64,000 nucleotides of DNA. It comes from Lingula anatina (taxonomy: Eukaryota > Brachiopoda > Lingulata > Lingulida > Lingulidae). The DNA lies in contig NW_019774847.1 of the NCBI RefSeq assembly GCF_001039355.2, positions 1,132,956 to 1,196,955 on the forward strand. Direction: 5' to 3'. Both the position numbers and the translations under genes were made by a program. The notes below the pieces were generated by a model, which was given only the letters and a program-made list of their open reading frames with translations, was not told where the DNA came from and did not search any database. Positions 1 to 10,719 of the stretch are shown piece by piece. Every line of letters starts with the position of its first letter. Within the stretch, counting starts at the first letter, position 1.

Positions 1-1797
1 GCACGTTGACGGTTAACGGTAGAGTGATTTTCGTGCAATGTTTACGTCAAGACCTCAGGGGGAGTGGTTCTATTGTAATCATCATTTGACACCAGATAGA
101 CCTCTACCTGTGCTGTATTTTAAGCTGGGTTTACATAGCCCTATTATTATCTGGTGTATTTCACATGTGTAATATACACTAACTCAGGAATCCAATGTTG
201 TTTAATACATGTAAGAGCAGCCATGGTATCACATGCCAGTGCCTCGCTATTGTGTGCTGAACTATTTATTGTCTGATGAACTTTGTATTCTGATAACTTA
301 ACAGTGTGATGAACCTCCATCTACCTAAGTCTTGGTGTAGCAGGTGATATAGCGTATTACTCTCTCTCTCTCTCTCTCCGTCTCATAACGTGAGGTTCGT
401 CCGATGAGCTAAAACACCAACATTTCTATTCACCTCATCCATGTCTTGGGCTTCATGTAGTTCTATAGGTTATAATTGCCTAAATAGGTAAATATTTCCT
501 TTATGTAAAATATATTTAACTATATATAAGTACTATATAAAGACATCAGAAAAAATTATAAATTTGTTAACTGGTGTGAGATTGTGATCGGTTTGGGTGG
601 TAACTTCGTCACAAGCCAATCATTATGATGAACATTTCCATTTAAGGGTGTGAAGTACAATCTACTGCTGCTAGCTTCAAATATATTTTGTCTCCAGGGT
701 GTGAGCCTGTTAGTACGGTGTTCTATCAACAGACAAAGATAAATTACTTTAAAGTTTATTTACATCAGAAAACACGTGGAGAAACTTGTTAAAATATGCT
801 TTTTGTTATCAAAGCAATTTTCTACAAAAAAAATTTAAACGTAAAAGCGTGGCTTTTGACCGACAGTCGTATGCAGTATATACATATGCGGAATGCATTC
901 CACGTAAAGGTTATGAAGAAACACCAAAGTGAAACTATTACAAAATCTGTGAAAACATCGACACCGTTACAGCAATATATGTGTAACTCCGAGTGTAACA
1001 ACTGACCGATTGCGACATTGCGTCCTCAACCTGACACCCTTCACTAGGTACTTGTACCTGGATGGACAGGTCACCTCATCTTTTGTCATAAGGCTGGGAA
1101 TAGTGTCCAGTTCCCAGTCCCATACGGAGAGAGGTCCACACCGTTAGATTTACTATGGAGAATCAATATCCAAGGTCAAGCACTGCACATCACTCAAGTG
1201 AAGTGAGAAACCATAAAGTAGTTTCGGAATTTTAAAAGTTTTAAAAAGAGTTTTAGTGCTTGATTAAAATATAAAGACCTATAAATATAAATGAAAAAAC
1301 CAAGTTAAGAAAAGCTATGTAACAGTTCTACAAAGTTTTTAGAAGAAAACACATCTCAATATCATAAGTTCTGACGTAAAATCTCTAAAAACAGTATGTA
1401 AACGAGTATTCATACATTGCTTAAGATGCTTTCAACTCTTTGATCTGCCGTGCCGTGGGCAAATGTCTCGTTCTTAGGATAAGTAAACTATTGTGACGTC
1501 CCCCCAAGCACGCATTGTGGCGCTAGGAACAGCCCTGCAGCTAAACAGTGAAATGCGATTCCAAACTTATAAGTAGTTATGTACTTAGGTGAGAGAAAAT
1601 AATGACTGTTGAAAAGCCAGTGTTGCGAGAGGCAGATCACGTCCGTCTTGCACATAAAATCTGTGATGCAAGTGATATTTGTGCAGATCAAGATTAAGAT
1701 GTTACGACGTTACGAAAAGTCCTTAATTCTCCTCGCGTCATTACTAACATGTAGCTCCAATTGTCCGCAACTATGGTAACAGTGACGCCATCTAGGT
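1..1797. other. No gene seen; IDO 3' flank
   Basis: This stretch lies downstream of the minus-strand IDO stop codon. It is AT-rich and contains a short CT run near 361-379. Short open frames occur (for example at 796-1005 plus and 1488-1691 minus), but they show no family resemblance and no splice-site context. The part nearest 1797 probably includes the IDO 3' UTR. Confidence 0.5.
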
Positions 1798-1859
1798 TCA
1801 CACGGGAAGTATGTTGGCCACAGTACCGTCCCTGGCACCCCTGAGGTGCTTCATTAACG
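1798..1859 (-). CDS. IDO: IDO exon 13 (stop codon)
   Basis: 62 bp, reading ALMKHLRGARDGTVANILPV then TGA. It resembles the last IDO helix (human LMNFLKTVRSTT). Acceptor ATTTCAG is strong. Phase fits exon 12. Confidence 0.65.
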
Positions 1860-4800
1860 CTGAAATATGAGGCAAAACGAGAACGATAATTTAAACCTGA
1901 TAAACAAGGCACAAAAAAACTGTTGGAATCACTTTCATAAATAAAAAGATAAATAAAACGTTTTAAGTAGCTTGGGGGCTTCGAGTTAAACTAAAAACTT
2001 TTCCAAGAATATTAAGTTGCACCGAAGAAGTGAACTTTCTCTTCTAAACTGTTTTGTGTATTATACACTAAAATGTTTGATTTCAAACAAAACTTGAACG
2101 TAGTCAAGAAATAATTATCTAGAATGGGCCAAAACAGGACACCAAACACGTGGCCCCAACCCTTGCTTTAGTTCCCGCCATGGTGTTGTGACGTCACTGT
2201 TAACTCACCCACCTTTGTCGCCTTTACTTTTGGCCGCCTTGCGCAGTCTCTGTGACTCCAAATCATTGTTTGCTTGCAGCAAGAAAAACCTGAGAAAGGT
2301 CCATATTCTCAAAGTATTATATCAATACTAAGAACATGAAGATAATCGATTCAGTAGTAACCCAAAGATCTGAGCACAAATAAACCTTTGCAAGTGTGAC
2401 TGTGCCGCTATCTGCCGGACATGAGATAGTTTACAAGGGTATTTGCAAGCTGACAACCAATAAGGAAGTCTAGTCGTTCTTTGTTAAGAGTAAAACGAAA
2501 TGCAGATATGTCACATTAACATTAAATCAACTTAACTCATTTATTATAACCTTTGTGCGAGTGCGGCGTAAAATGAAACATGGATCAAAACTGTATTTTA
2601 AAATATGTGCTCATGTTGCGCCTTTGAATAAAGTCAAAATAACCTTGGGGTGAAATAATGACTCACTTGATTGCAATCTGAAGGTAGTAACTCCTCAGGT
2701 CTGCTAGCACTATAACACACTGGTTATATGCTAGTTTTACCTTCATCGTGCTCTTGCTTACTGAAAGAAAAAAATATCGATGATATTCTGAAAATATCAA
2801 CTTGTACAATGATGATTTACATTCACGTAGTCGAATCCCATTGTGTAACAGTTAATCTTGTCGACCTGTGTTAATACACATCAGTTACTTTATAATTAAC
2901 TTATTATGGTAAATACTTATATGTATGTATATATATATATATATATATACTGAGCTTCAGACGCTCGCAGTGCCTCAGGGACGGGCTGTGGCGTTATTTA
3001 CCACACTGCTTCAGCGACGGTCCGGTGGCTATGGCGTTACTTACCGTACTGCTTCAGCGACGGTCCTGTGGCTATGGCGTTTTTTACCGTACTGCTTCAG
3101 CGACGATCCTGTGGCTATGGCGTTACTTACCGTACAGTGTACTTCCTCAGCGACGGCCCGGTGGCTATGGCGTTATTTACTGTACTGCTTCAGCGGCGGT
3201 CCTGTGGCTATGGCGTTACTTACCGTACTGCCTCAGCGACGGCCCGGTGGCTATGGCATTACTTACCGTACTTCCTCAGCGACGGTCCTGTGGCTATGGC
3301 GTTATTTACCGTACTGCTTCAGCGCGGTCCTGTGGCTATGGCGTGATTTACCGTACTGCTTCAGCGACGGTCCGGTGGCTATGGCGTGATTTACCGTACT
3401 GCTTCAGCGACGGTCCGGTGGCTATGGCGTTACTTACCGTACTGCTTCAGCGACGGTCCAGTGGCTATGGCGTTACTTACCGTACTTCCTCAGCGACGGT
3501 CCGGTGGCTATGGCGTTCAGAAGAGACCGGTGACAGCTAGGCATGTAGTCGCGCATGCTCTTCAGGTGGGAAGCTACGTCTAGAAATCGAAATTTCTCCT
3601 CTATATAATAGTGAGACCGCCGGTTTAAGATATTAGTGACAACCATTTTTTTATTAGTAGGAACAATTCTAATAAGTGTAAACAAAGGAGCCGGTGAGGT
3701 GTATTGATAGACGAATTGTTGGCCTATTGTATGAATGTTTTAAAAAGATGTTCATATAATACATGAAGGCGCATGGAATCCTGGCTATGCTTTTATAACC
3801 ATGTCTCACCCTTTGTGTGTTTTATCCCTAGCACCGTGTCGAATGCTTGCACTATGGGGCTATGGCCGGCACTGCAGCCTAGATACTGGAATAGAACAGA
3901 GAAGATCGTGACGTAATCTAGACTGTTGCTGACGTCATACTTCTTCCGTCTTGATCAATCTATTGACAGCGCGGTCAAAACTAAATATCAAACGCTAACT
4001 AGTTTTGCTTTAATGTATATTAAGGTATGCGTACGTGTAGCGGAGCCTTCTTGACACCTTCATAAATCAGCCCCTTAGGAAGCAGTGGAGTATGGCTTCC
4101 CCAGCTGAAATGATGGAATATAGAGACCAGCTGGAGCAAATGACGTCAGCATAACTGAACATTTGAGGTACTCAGTTAGTCGGTATTGCACCATTTTTGC
4201 ACCATTAAATTCACTCTTTCTATTAAGTATTTGAATTCAAAAGGTTTATCAAAATTTAAATGCCACACGTTGCTAAGATTAGAAAAAAGTATTAAGGTAT
4301 TTCATTTGCTTTCCACATCTATATAAAAGCATTGGATAAATTTGGTTTCATTTACTTTTACAGTGTGAATTTATGAACAGCAACATATCAGCTGTCCACT
4401 GCGTAACAGCAATATCAAATGTATTTTGATATCTTACCCTTCATAAAATGGCCTCAGGATTTTATAAAAAGCATAAGGATCCAGTTTCTCTGAAATAGAA
4501 AAATTAAAACATAAACCCGTTACTAAATATAAAATGTGAATTTGGATGTGACGTTCAAATGTCAGTGACACTGTACGAAGATGTCAATGTATGTTTGTGT
4601 AGATACATCTGAGGCAAACAATGTTTACCCACGTGTCTTTACAGACGTCTGTTTAAGGATTTTCTTACGCTTACTTGGTTTAATTACATACTTTATTCAT
4701 ATTTTTCCACTTAAAACAGGACAATATCTGAAATATCTGAATCATTTTCTGACATGACCGTGCTGGCTGTTGGAGAAGCCAGCTACTCTGAGTGTAGAGC

Positions 4801-7800
4801 GGGAAGACGGTGGTTGTATACTATGGATACGGGAATAAAGAGCAAATAATCCTTTTACTATTTCCACTGGTCACCTTTGCTACGAAAATCAAAACACAGA
4901 AATAAAAAGAATTAAAAAGGAAATGAAATTAATGTAGTTATAATGGCGTGCGTCGCCACCGTTTATCAAGAATTACCATGTAACATAGATAAGGTATCCT
5001 CCATCCTTTGGATAGTGTCCTCTATACTTGCTAGTGCTGAAACCAGGCCGGTATTATCACCGGACTCCACCGAGTCGAACGCTTTGATAAAATACTGAAA
5101 GTTGTGGAAAATAACACTGATCACATACTGGGTACTATATGCACAGGAAGTATTGCAGTTTTGCATGCAGACAGGAGGCATTCGTCAAATACGGGTGTCA
5201 AATCAATCTCTGTTTATTGGTCGCACAGAGACATTGAACCTACTGAACTTCTTCGAAAGGTGAAGCATGAATTTGCTTTTAGGTGGTTATTTGCTAATGC
5301 TAAATGATTTAACAATAACAAAATTGAATGTACCAAAGGAATAAAATCTACAAAAGAGTTTAATAAATAAAAACAGAAAAAATTAAAGAAGGCAAACCGA
5401 TTTACCATTTTTGTTAAAATCACTGGCTTAAGAACCCTGACATTTTGTGTTTTACCTTAAACACGCATGCGTGTTCCAGTTCCACTTGTACTGCCACGTG
5501 ATTGTACCATTCGGTCCTAGGACTGCCTGGCACGTGACAGATCATGTCCAGGGGACTGCCCAGAACAGGGAATGGAGGTCATAATAATTATTGGTATAAT
5601 GTATATGATTCACTGATGTTATAAATGTAATTAATACATAACGAATTTAATTAATAAATAGAATGAATTTGATAAATAGACATAATGATATAATAAACAT
5701 TATTAACAGATATGATAATAATAATTTATACATATAATTAAAATAATCAATAGTTAAAATGGATATAATTCTAATCGTTAAAATAACTATCCCTTCTACA
5801 CTCTTGCTTATGATCATGTATTTTCTGATCACCATAATGATCCCTCTCTAGCAGGGGCGGATCCAGAGATATTTTCTGACAGTCTTCCGAATTATCATTG
5901 TTGATCCGTCCTCCATTTTTGATTATCTTCCGACAGAAAAAAATAGATACCCGTCAATGTAAATCTGACCGTCTTCCAAAAGACCCGAAGACGGCCTCAA
6001 TCCATCCCTGTCTGGCATCCTCACCACTGCAGTCTTCAGTCGTTGATTGGAATAGTTAGTTTGATAGTAAAGAGCTTGTTATTATTGTTGTTTGACTCAC
6101 CAAAATTCAATTTTCCTTTTATTTACCTGGCGAGTAACAGTACAGTGATTTACCTTTTACGGGAGGCGTAGTGCCAGTTGGCCAGCATGTCCAGACAGCA
6201 GTAGACCGGTTTAAGTCCAAGGTACTCGGACACGTGATACCAGGGCACAGCAATACAGCGGGGGAGAACCTGGCGTCGGAGAGATGTACATTATGTTAGA
6301 CGTCCAGTCAGACTTCATCAAACTTTGTCACATCTAACACAACCTCATTCCCTGATGAAGTCTGACTGCAAGCAGACAAAATATTGGCTGGTAAGACAAG
6401 ACAAATATAAGAAGCTATAGACAAAGGAATCTTCACAAGTCTATTACAATAACATAGCTAATGAAATTGATCTACAACAGTCCTGCCAATGTACTGCCCA
6501 CTGCACGCCGTCAGCCTGTTTTCTTTTAACCAAAATCTGTGCAGCTGCGGCTTGTATCAGAGTTGCACCAATTTCAGTTGCGTAAACAGCACGTACCTTT
6601 GGGACGCCCACCTCTCCCTCCTGCCATACAAAGCTGTGAGCTATGGTGGACAGCAGCAGGTGCGCCAGGCAGTACTCTCTGTATCCGTTCAGCTTGGTGT
6701 GGTCCAGGCACGGCATCTACAGGTAAGATAGATAGAATACTGTAGGGGGATGGACTGAATCTCATCCCCATATTTACAAAAATGACACGCCTCCTTGAAC
6801 ATCTAGAGGCGTTTTAAGTTTTAAGTTAAAACTTCCGTGTGCTGCTCGAGGCAGCATCTGATTGCATTTAGCGAGAGTTCCCAGAGTTGGATCGTTCTGC
6901 CTAGTACGATAGTTAGGGCGTATTCCCATAGATTTTAGATCGATCTATCCCCGGCCCCAGATTACTGTCAGATAATCCGGCTTAAATGTCCGTCCCGCCT
7001 ACTGCAAGCTGTAAGGGGGTAATTAACTTTCGTGCCCGCTCGGCTGACAGCTATTTAGCGTGAACCCCCAGGGAGTTAGGTCGATCTAGTTTGGATCGAT
7101 CTGAACTCTGGGAACGGGGTCTTACATCAGTACGCACCCTAAGTAAAGGGTACATATGTGGAATTTGATATAAGAGCAAAACTGAACCTTCCTTTACGTC
7201 ATGAGTTGATATAGAGCTAGTATAATTACATATTGAATTCAGTTGTAAATCTTACAGTTTTTGTTTGAGAAAAAAATTTGATCAACAAAAACAACAGTCA
7301 AAAATAAAACGCAAACGCCTGAATAACTTCTACATGTGAGTGTACTTACCAAGGCAACCTCATTGCGTAAATCTTTTTGCCTGCATCAGGGACCAGGCGT
7401 TTTTTCCTATATCATTCCAAATGTGAAAGTAGTTTGGAAGTTCTGTCTGTAAATATAAAAATGGTTTAACAGTAATAAACAGACAAAGGATTCACTTGGA
7501 AAGATCAAAATTAGGTCCTGACTACGAGGCGTTGGTTATACTTTTTCACGACAGGATCCCGCTAACGGTCTTTCTACAGCGATAGGAATTATAAAATAAC
7601 CCACTGAGATGCAACATAAGTAATAAATGGTGTAACGAGAAGTTAAAGTGAATTCGCTTAAGACTGATTGACCTCATTCGTGAGAATCTCCCTCAGTTCA
7701 CTTGATGGTAAAACAACCCTATCCATATCTACAAGGCATAAAGCCATTTAAGAAATGCCAATGATCATTATCAATAAAAATCACAAGGAAACAAGGTATG

Positions 7801-8586
7801 TCATGTGCTCTCAAATGGGCGGGGCGGACATACAGGTGTCTGCTAATGACGGCCTTTAAGGACCCGTCGGCTCATTAGGAAGAGGCAATTAAGGTTAGAA
7901 GGTGTGACTGGAATTAGCCGCACGGTAAAATGCAGAGTAAACTGTTAAGTCGATCAAGGTTTGTGGCTTTCTTGATACACCTGTATGTTTTGTTATGCCT
8001 TTACATTTTCTTCATGGCAACATCATTTTGTTAGGAAATAAACCTGACAACAAATAAAAAATCTTTTCCGTATAAAGATGTTCCTACAGATGTTTTCTAC
8101 AGAAACCGCGCGTTTACTTCATTATACTGTACGTATTTTATAATGTCCCACTGACAAGGCTTTGTGTATGAATATCCTTCAAATCAACTTATCTTTCCAA
8201 ATTTGTACCTTAAAAACGACAAAATGACTCAATTAAAGTACTACATGCAGAAGCAATCGTGAAATAGAAATTATTTGCACGCCGCTCCTATGCTTTTAGT
8301 ACTGATAAGATGTAACACAAGCCCATACATAACTTAAATAGCAGTAAATAAATAGTTTCATTTGTCAACAGCTATAGAAACTGTAACTGAATCCTACCAA
8401 CCAATATTCTCCGTAGCAATGATTGCTATTTATTCTGCCCGACAGCGTTATATCATGTGGCCATTTGCTAAAATGTAGTAAAACAGATATTCTCACCAGT
8501 GGCTGCTCGAAAGCAAATCCATAATCCAGGGATACCTTGAAGTCGTGAAGCCTTTTCCACCACGGTGTCTTAGGGTTGGATCCCAT
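1798..8586 (-). CDS. IDO: Indoleamine 2,3-dioxygenase-like gene, 13 exons
   Basis: IDO is a cytosolic haem enzyme that opens the indole ring of tryptophan to give N-formylkynurenine, the first step of the kynurenine pathway. Thirteen exons (listed separately) join with matching phases to about 389 aa, close to the usual ~400. Recognisable blocks in order: N-terminal DYGFAFEQPL, LPNYF, VLPRCIAVPW, DPYAFYKILRPF (the active-site F..R region), GLIYEG, SAGHSPIVQAFDTVLGI, MRDYMP..HR, and LRSYYLQI. Molluscan myoglobins of abalone are IDO-derived, so a non-enzymatic haem protein is also possible. Two oddities: exon 2 carries one extra base, and the LRSYH motif that supplies the proximal haem ligand (His346 in human IDO1) reads LRSYY here. 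Family identity is secure; whether the product is an active enzyme is not. Confidence 0.9.
2213..2289 (-). CDS. IDO: IDO exon 12
   Basis: 77 bp, reading FFLLQANNDLESQRLRKAAK and then SKGDK. It corresponds to the variable linker before the C-terminus of IDO. Acceptor TTCTCAG, donor GTGGGT; phases fit. Confidence 0.65.
2667..2760 (-). CDS. IDO: IDO exon 11 (proximal haem-ligand region)
   Basis: 94 bp, reading AYNQCVIVLADLRSYYLQI. It aligns with the human block ending LRSYHLQIVTKY, where the His is the proximal haem ligand. The codon here is TAC at 2684-2686, so Tyr replaces His by a single C-to-T change on the coding strand. Acceptor TTTCAG, donor GTGAGT. Confidence 0.82.
2922..2951. repeat. 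(TA)n microsatellite
   Basis: Short run of TA/ATGTA repeats inside IDO intron 10, next to the end of the 43 bp minisatellite. Confidence 0.8.
2974..3516 (-). repeat. 43 bp minisatellite spanning IDO exon 10 donor
   Basis: About 12 copies of a 43 bp unit. On the minus strand each unit holds the last ~35 bases of IDO exon 10, the donor, and about six intron bases. The real exon end (3481-3515) is the outermost copy on the exon side. Ten or more further donor-like GTAAGT or GTAAAT sites follow inside intron 10. Spurious plus-strand ORFs across the array are a by-product. Confidence 0.9.
3481..3579 (-). CDS. IDO: IDO exon 10
   Basis: 99 bp, phase fits (1 in, 1 out). It reads MRDYMPSCHRSLL and then TGPSLRKY. 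Its last 35 bases and its GTAAGT donor are the template of the 43 bp minisatellite that follows in the intron (see repeat 2974-3516). Confidence 0.85.
3810..3885 (-). CDS. IDO: IDO exon 9
   Basis: 76 bp, reading YLGCSAGHSPIVQAFDTVLG and then IKHTK, matching the GGSA.QSS..Q.FD..LGI block. Acceptor ATTCCAG, donor GTGAGA. Confidence 0.88.
4035..4104 (-). CDS. IDO: IDO exon 8
   Basis: 70 bp, reading WGSHTPLLPKGLIYEGV and then APLH, matching the IDO GW..NP....G..YEG block. Acceptor TTTCAG, donor GTACGC. Confidence 0.85.
4438..4489 (-). CDS. IDO: IDO exon 7 (active-site F/R block)
   Basis: 52 bp exon reading EKLDPYAFYKILRPFYEG across its borders. It carries the equivalents of human F226 (Phe), F227 (Tyr here) and R231 (Arg). 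Acceptor TTTCAG, donor GTAAGA; phases fit both neighbours. Confidence 0.85.
4977..5094 (-). CDS. IDO: IDO exon 6
   Basis: 118 bp, phase 0 to 1, encoding YFIKAFDSVESGD and then LASIEDTIQRMEDTLSMLH. This matches the helical IDO segment before the active-site Phe/Arg block. Acceptor TTTCAG, donor GTAATT. Confidence 0.85.
5456..5555 (-). CDS. IDO: IDO exon 5
   Basis: 100 bp, continuing in frame from exon 4. It encodes SPLDMICHVPGS and then EWYNHVAVQVELEHA. It aligns with the human segment holding F163 and S167; by my alignment these positions are Tyr and Ala here. Acceptor GGGCAG, donor GTAAAA. Confidence 0.8.
6154..6269 (-). CDS. IDO: IDO exon 4
   Basis: 116 bp, encoding VLPRCIAVPWYHVSEYLGL and DMLANW, the conserved LPR.IAVP...LANW block of IDO. 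Acceptor GCCAG, donor GTAAAT. Confidence 0.88.
6305..6368. repeat. 16 bp perfect inverted repeat, hammerhead-like motif
   Basis: 6305-6320 is the exact reverse complement of 6353-6368. The right side continues as CTGATGA, then a GTCTG/CAGAC stem, then ACAAAATATTGG. This resembles a degenerate hammerhead ribozyme core (CUGANGA...GAAA), with the G of GAAA missing. It lies in IDO intron 3. Confidence 0.6.
6597..6716 (-). CDS. IDO: IDO exon 3
   Basis: 120 bp, phase 0 to 0. It encodes MPCLDHTKL, then LAHLLLSTIAHSFVWQEG and GVPK, matching the IDO LDH..RLARL..AYVWG block. Acceptor CTGTAG, donor GTACGT. Confidence 0.85.
6845..7135. mobile_element. MITE-like palindromic repeat, copy 1
   Basis: This intronic block shares several near-identical strings with 21855-22095, including CCGGCTTAAATGTC, GACAGCTATTTAG and CCCAGGGAG. 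Both copies have GATC-rich ends in inverted orientation. This suggests a short non-autonomous element with no coding capacity. Confidence 0.5.
7350..7446 (-). CDS. IDO: IDO exon 2, with 1-nt frameshift
   Basis: Acceptor TTTACAG precedes the exon and donor GTAAGT follows it. The first part reads TELPNYFHIWNDIGKNAWSL and the last part reads DLRNEVAL in a different frame. Both parts match IDO. Length 97 does not fit the phase 0 to phase 0 requirement; 96 would. The extra base lies in an A5 run (T5 on plus, 7374-7378). It could be a sequencing error or a real disabling mutation. Confidence 0.75.
8497..8586 (-). CDS. IDO: IDO exon 1 (start codon)
   Basis: ATG at 8586 sits in a good Kozak context (GCAGCCATGG). 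The 30 codons end with DYGFAFEQPL, matching the IDO N-terminus. Donor GTGAGA follows at 8496. Exon ends in phase 0. Confidence 0.8.
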
Positions 8587-8711
8587 GGCTGCCGTTATGT
8601 TTTCCTCCCTTTTTGGCTATACAGTGTAGAAACTCTCCTAGCCAGTGTGGTATTTGGTGTAAGTCCAACTCTTGTCAAGTCATCTGGCAGAGGTCTGGGC
8701 AGTCATATCAG

Positions 8712-8805
8712 CGTCACTTTATCATATAGGGTGTAAAAATCAAAGGTACCGAAAGGTGCCCCCTTCGGGCTGTCAATTACGTCACGCCCCGCCCACCCCG
8801 CTCCT
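8712..8805 (-). promoter_or_regulatory. Candidate IDO promoter
   Basis: A cAMP-response-like TTACGTCA (8777-8784) adjoins a GC box, CGCCCCGCCC (8785-8794). A TATA-like TTTATCATATAG on plus (8718-8729) lies about 50 bp closer to the gene. The block is 130-220 bp upstream of the IDO start codon and is GC-rich against its surroundings. Confidence 0.4.
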
Positions 8806-9690
8806 GAGACGACAATCAATCCACCAGCAAGCCGCTTCCTTTATTATCATCATGAAATGACAAATGTTATCCAGGCTACGCCCATGCTGTTCCCTAAAAT
8901 AACTACTACTCTTCTTGTTAGTCTCTACCGAAAGCCTCACTGCGCCCTGAATAGGCCTAATGGTTGCAAAGATTGTAGAGCTATAAAGGAGAACGCAGAA
9001 TTCTGCTACAGGTAAAATAGAGGACCTCCTTTATTCTGCATGTTTTAAAATATACTTGGTGGTTTACATAGCAAAATTGAGGTTCATAATAAATGTTTCT
9101 TTTCTTAAGTTTTGTAGAGGTAGAATGTAAGAAAAAGCGTATTTCATATTAAATATAAAGGACAGCTAGCTATGCACATAATAAACATTTAACTGTTAAA
9201 ACATATCATAACACAGGACAAATTTTACTTAATCCTTTCATCCAATAACACCTACTAATTCTTTGTAAAATTATGATGATATAAGGTTAAAAATGTTACT
9301 TAAATTTTAAATCTTTGGTTATTTTTAAACAAAGTTTCATGTAATCATGCTCACTTAAATCATCTTAATAATCGATGCAACCATACAAAACAAATAATTT
9401 ATGATCTCACTCTAATATTTAACATTCAATACATACGAGAATCAAATAAACTACAAAAAGATGCAACCCTCATATAGTTAATGCAGGTCACTAGTATTGT
9501 AACTTTAATAGCGATAACTTATATATAACAATACCATATAATCAATGTCCTTTCCTTTTAAAATTATATTAGATATTTGTATTTGTTTTAAACATCAAAT
9601 TATTTAAAGGCGTTTTGTTAATTAAAAGCATGATGCATGAAAATCTAATAATATACATGTAAAAACGTGTACTGGTATTTCTTCAGCCAG
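8806..9690. other. Intergenic, nothing recognised
   Basis: AT-rich sequence between the IDO 5' end and the 3' part of the CUB/EGF gene. No convincing exon or repeat is seen. Confidence 0.5.
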
Positions 9691-9800
9691 TCCCTTCATC
9701 ATGGAGACGGAGGTTTTGTCTTTTGCAATGTCTATCGAAGTTTTCACAGTAAGCGTATAACGTGGTGGCTGGTGATGACTATTCTATGTACGGCTGGATG
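9691..9800 (-). other. Possible further exon of the CUB/EGF gene
   Basis: On minus, one frame reads HHQPPRYTLTVKTSIDIAKD and then KTSVSMMKGLAEEIP, which looks more protein-like than the surrounding AT-rich DNA. I cannot place its splice sites or link its phase, so it is only a candidate. Confidence 0.22.
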
Positions 9801-10010
9801 CCTCTAACGCCCAATAACTAGGACTCCCGAGTTGGTCTTCAACTTCAAATCAGAATTTCTCACCTGGGCAAATGAAGCAAAATGATCATATATAAACAAA
9901 AACAATACAACAAGGACAGAATCGTACTGTAAAATGCATGTGTTACTCTCTTTAGATTGGTAGAAAGTTGACAGAAAGCCCGCGCACGTGTAACTAACAA
10001 ATCACAATTA

Positions 10011-10565
10011 TCAGTATAACGTCAAAAGTTCCGAAATAAATATTAAGCAGACGATTAGCGAAAGGATTTTTACCACAAATATTTCCACTAAATATGTGTT
10101 CGTGATTAAAAAAAAAATTATATCCTGATTTATATCTATATAGCCCACCATTGTTTGCGACTTTATCGCGTCCCCAGCATTGCTGACGACGGTGACCTCT
10201 GACCTCAGAGTAACATCCGGTAACGTGGCTCCACCTGGGGAGAGGAACAGGGTTGCAAACTTGCATTTACCGCCTTCCACGCGGCACGTGCACTCCGGGG
10301 ATGCGCACGTTCCATCTGAATTCTGAATTGGATTTAACAAATAAACATATTGTTGTGTAGATATCGCATTCCTGGTCACTTTACGTGTCAAAGTGGCCAT
10401 AAGATAAACTTTTTTAACCCATGGTTCCTCTGCTGTGGATAAAAGTAGAGAGGAAGCAATACGTTTGTTTTGACCTCTGTACGTTACTACTACTTTCGAA
10501 AGATTTTCAATATATAAATATCTAGCGGTGCTGATGACGTCATTAAAATAAAGGCCAATCACAAC
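10011..10565 (-). pseudogene. Open frame continuing past the exon 9 stop
   Basis: In the same frame as exon 9, the sequence stays open and protein-like: STARYLYIENLSKVVVTYRG, AEEPWVKKVYLMATLTRKV, and a Cys cluster DGTCASPECTCRVEGGKC. It probably was, or is, part of the exon. Its last ~100 bases turn AT-rich and are likely intron. Either the TAA is a recent nonsense change or sequence error, or an unrecognised small intron removes it. Confidence 0.4.
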
Positions 10566-10719
10566 TTAGAAACACTCAGATATCGTCACAATATTAAAGC
10601 CCTCCATGGCACTGACCGAGTAGTTACGGCCGTACACTGCGGACCCCGTGCTGAGGATATAAAGTGTCCACTCGATGTAATGGATGCCACTTACTGACTC
10701 CTGGGCTTCGACGTGTATT
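10566..10719 (-). CDS. CUB/EGF gene exon 9, up to in-frame TAA
   Basis: Acceptor ATTTCAG. It joins exon 8 in frame and reads RIHVEAQESVSGIHYIEWTL and NYSVSAMEGFN, then TAA at 10566-10568. The codon after the stop continues in the same frame without another stop down to 10011. Confidence 0.65.

Noticed and set aside
1694-1912. 72-codon minus ORF over the last IDO exon
   Set aside because: Wrong frame: splice phase from exon 12 selects a different frame that ends at 1798. The chance ELRTFR resemblance to the IDO haem motif was discarded once exon 11 was found.
2925-3583. Overlapping plus-strand ORFs of 65-171 codons
   Set aside because: They arise from the 43 bp minisatellite; the unit is explained by IDO exon 10 and its donor on the minus strand.
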